From NCBI GenBank assembly GCA_027574665.1, contig CM050648.1, positions 50,143,200 through 50,207,199 on the forward strand: a DNA stretch of 64,000 nucleotides. Direction: 5' to 3'. Made by a program: the position numbers and the translations under genes. The notes under the pieces are model-generated. The model made no database searches, had not been told where the DNA came from, and was given only the letters and a program-made list of their open reading frames with translations. This DNA comes from Rhynochetos jubatus. Its lineage: Eukaryota > Chordata > Aves > Eurypygiformes > Rhynochetidae. This document shows positions 62,221 through 64,000 of the stretch, piece by piece. Position 1 is the first letter of the stretch; each line of letters begins with the position of its first letter.

Positions 62221-62659
62221 AACCTGCGCATTGTTTCCTGAAGACTGTATCAACCAAATGACGGAGAGCTGGTAGCCTGTATGTTGACTTTTCTTTCCAG
62301 ACTTAGTACAGCTGTATGAAATGCCTTGAGCTGACTTTGCAAGGTTTCCACTCTTCATTTCTTCAGGCTTTTTGTCTTGTGTTTGGCAACTTCTGAGGCC
62401 TGTTCTGAGATCTAGCTTCAAACCAATGCAACCCCCAACACAGCTCCCTCTGTATGAGCTTGTTTTGTAATCCCTAGTTTCATTCAGTGTCCGTACATCT
62501 GTCCAAATCATAGCAAATGAACCCTGGGTTCACCAAAACACCTGTAAGCCTTGGGTGAGCTTGTCTCAGGTTGAGGGAATTATAATTGAACCTCCTTGAC
62601 TTTTGCTACAGGATTTTCATGCAGCTTTAAGTACGTATCCACTGCGTTGGTTTCTCTAA

Positions 62660-62880
62660 GACAGGTTCTTTCTGTTGTTTTATATTGGTGCTATCCACTG
62701 TGCTAATTATACCAGCATCACCATGTGCATATTGATATCATTAATTAGCATAAGGAGTCACTCCTCAAAAAAACATGGCAGTGTCTCTCTGACTCATTTG
62801 CCATGAGGGTAATATAAGTGAAGTACAACACTGTAATATACCATATTTAGCTACGAGCTGTAATCATCTTTATTAATTGC
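62660..62880. promoter_or_regulatory. AT-rich candidate conserved non-coding element
   Basis: The motifs gtgctaattataccagc, catattgatatcattaatta, gcataaggagtcactcc and tctttattaattgcttaatg lie in unique sequence. The density of ATTA cores is enhancer-like. This is a low-confidence call by texture. Confidence 0.3.
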
Positions 62881-63299
62881 TTAATGTAGCAATGCATACC
62901 GCAGGAAGTGCCATCCTGCAAGGTCCTGATTAGCTCCTCGAAGGTGCAAAGGGTCCACATCTCCCCAGGAAATCACATGTGGGAACAGGCACTCAGGATC
63001 GTTGAGGGAGAACTCTGAATTTTGCTGGTTCAGTCCATTAGTGCAGTCTACAGCCCTAAACAAATACAGCTTACAAGTGTGGCTGCATGTGCTTGGGGGA
63101 AGGTCTGCAGATGACTGCTAGCAGCTGAGACACAACAGGAGGAGCTACTCATGCCAGACAATCCTCAAGGTCCCCACAAAGAAGGTGAGCCCTGGGACAA
63201 ACAAACACCCACTCAGCACCTCAAAATACTTCTGGAAAGTGGTAGAGCCTTGTTTGTACTCTCAGTGAAAACCCACATTGTTCTCAAGAGCAAAATAAG

Positions 63300-63545
63300 A
63301 AGGCTAATGAAAAAGAGGGATGCAGCTTGGAGAGAAAAATAAAGGATGTAAAAAAGGGTGGAGAAAAACATAAGTAACTAAAATGCAAAGGAGGAGAACC
63401 AGATACCGTGGTGATTGCCGGAAGAAAGACAGCATGCTGTGAGGTGTCAGAGAAACTGCAGGAAGGAGAAGAGGAAGAGTAAGAAACAGTAAGAGAGAAT
63501 GACAGTAGAAGGTGACAGAGAGCAAGTAGAGGGAGAGAAAATAGG
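63300..63545 (+). repeat. Purine-rich (GA-rich) low-complexity stretch
   Basis: About 245 nt consist largely of A and G on the plus strand (aaaaagagggatgc, gaaggagaagaggaagagta, gagagcaagtagagggagag). It is imperfect, without a fixed unit length. The complementary open frame on the minus strand is an artefact of the pyrimidine-rich strand. Confidence 0.6.
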
Positions 63546-64000
63546 AACGAGATGTTTAAAATGTTCTGTCCTCAGAAGCAGACTCAAAGATATGACTGAA
63601 ATGCCTTCCCAAGCTAGTGTAAGGGGTACCAGTGCCAGTATTCAATAGACTCTTTCTAAAATAGTATTGCTGGGAAGTATCAAGCACTTCCAAAGACAAT
63701 TTAATTGCTTATCACTGATGAATTAGTGTTTGAAAGGGGGAGGCATTCCTTGAAGTATTCTCATGGCTGTGTCAGTCAGTGGTCAGACTGGAGGAGCTTA
63801 TGCTGCTGAACACGTCTGGCTATGCAAAGGTAGCCTGACTATAACAAAAACGATCACTATGTAACTAAATATAATTATTTCCACTAGATTAATTTGCCAA
63901 TGACTGGAAAGATATTCCTTAAACAGATGTCAGAGACAATGCAATTCTTCCAGTATCATGGGCCGCAGTGCCAAGACCCATCCCACATGCTCAGTAGAAA

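Larger units (their letters stand above)
50996..64000. other. Gene-free interval to the window end
   Basis: No exon or RNA gene is supported. Frames of 157 codons (54672-55145, plus) and 164 codons (61697-62191, minus) have no recognisable domain, and the second overlaps an interspersed repeat at its end. The interval contains AT-rich candidate elements near 53.6, 58.2 and 62.7 kb, a long G run, a 24-nt palindrome, purine-rich low-complexity sequence, and old repeat fragments. Elsewhere I see nothing specific. Confidence 0.5.

Noticed and set aside
62880-63060. Further copy of an old interspersed repeat or a 60-codon minus-strand gene
   Set aside because: A faint resemblance to sauropsid repeat texture (caccttgcaggat-like) is seen, but it is too short and diverged to support either call.
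1-64000. CRISPR array, operon, phage or other prokaryotic system
   Set aside because: No spaced direct repeats, no tightly packed genes and no ribosome-binding sites; the sequence has vertebrate splice, poly(A) and retroelement features.

Overview
The window is vertebrate nuclear DNA, most likely from a bird or another sauropsid. It has long non-coding stretches, a GT-AG style splice acceptor, a vertebrate poly(A) site, degraded CR1 LINE copies, ancient tRNA-derived (MIR/CORE-like) SINE fossils and a 5S-rRNA-derived fossil. No Alu, L1 or B-type element was seen, and no repeat looks young. The low repeat load fits a bird better than a turtle or crocodilian. The species cannot be fixed from the sequence. 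None of the bacterial or phage features (operons, CRISPR, IS elements) is present.

Region by region: (1) 1-17254 reads as intron of a plus-strand gene, with one MIR-like SINE, one CR1 tail, simple tracts and a few AT-rich segments that resemble conserved non-coding elements. (2) 17255 to about 18076 is the gene's 3'-terminal exon. It has a polypyrimidine/AG acceptor, probably nine final codons (NHTMTQHSS, stop), a roughly 0.8 kb 3'UTR with a Pumilio-type site, and a canonical AATAAA at 18056 followed by a GU/U-rich stretch. I could not identify the gene. (3) From 18077 to 64000 I find no exon of a recognisable gene. The region behaves like the gene desert often found beside a developmental regulator. 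It has AT-rich, homeodomain-motif-dense islands (strongest at 21440-22150, 53545-53830 and 58125-58330), two small CpG-dense pockets near 18.4 and 28.6 kb and another near 47.4 kb, and a thin scatter of old repeats: CR1 pieces at 31.7, 36.7 and 42.9 kb, SINE fossils at 44.8-45.3, 48.5 and 50.1 kb, and several copies of old amniote interspersed repeats.

The only gene-level story is one transcription unit ending at about 18.08 kb, with a probable cis-regulatory desert downstream. The long open frames elsewhere have no recognisable protein signature and look like chance or repeat-derived frames. I found no convincing new biological system. The most unusual local items are a full-length antisense 5S rRNA fossil next to a tRNA-like segment, a 23-nt pure G run, and a perfect 24-nt palindrome.
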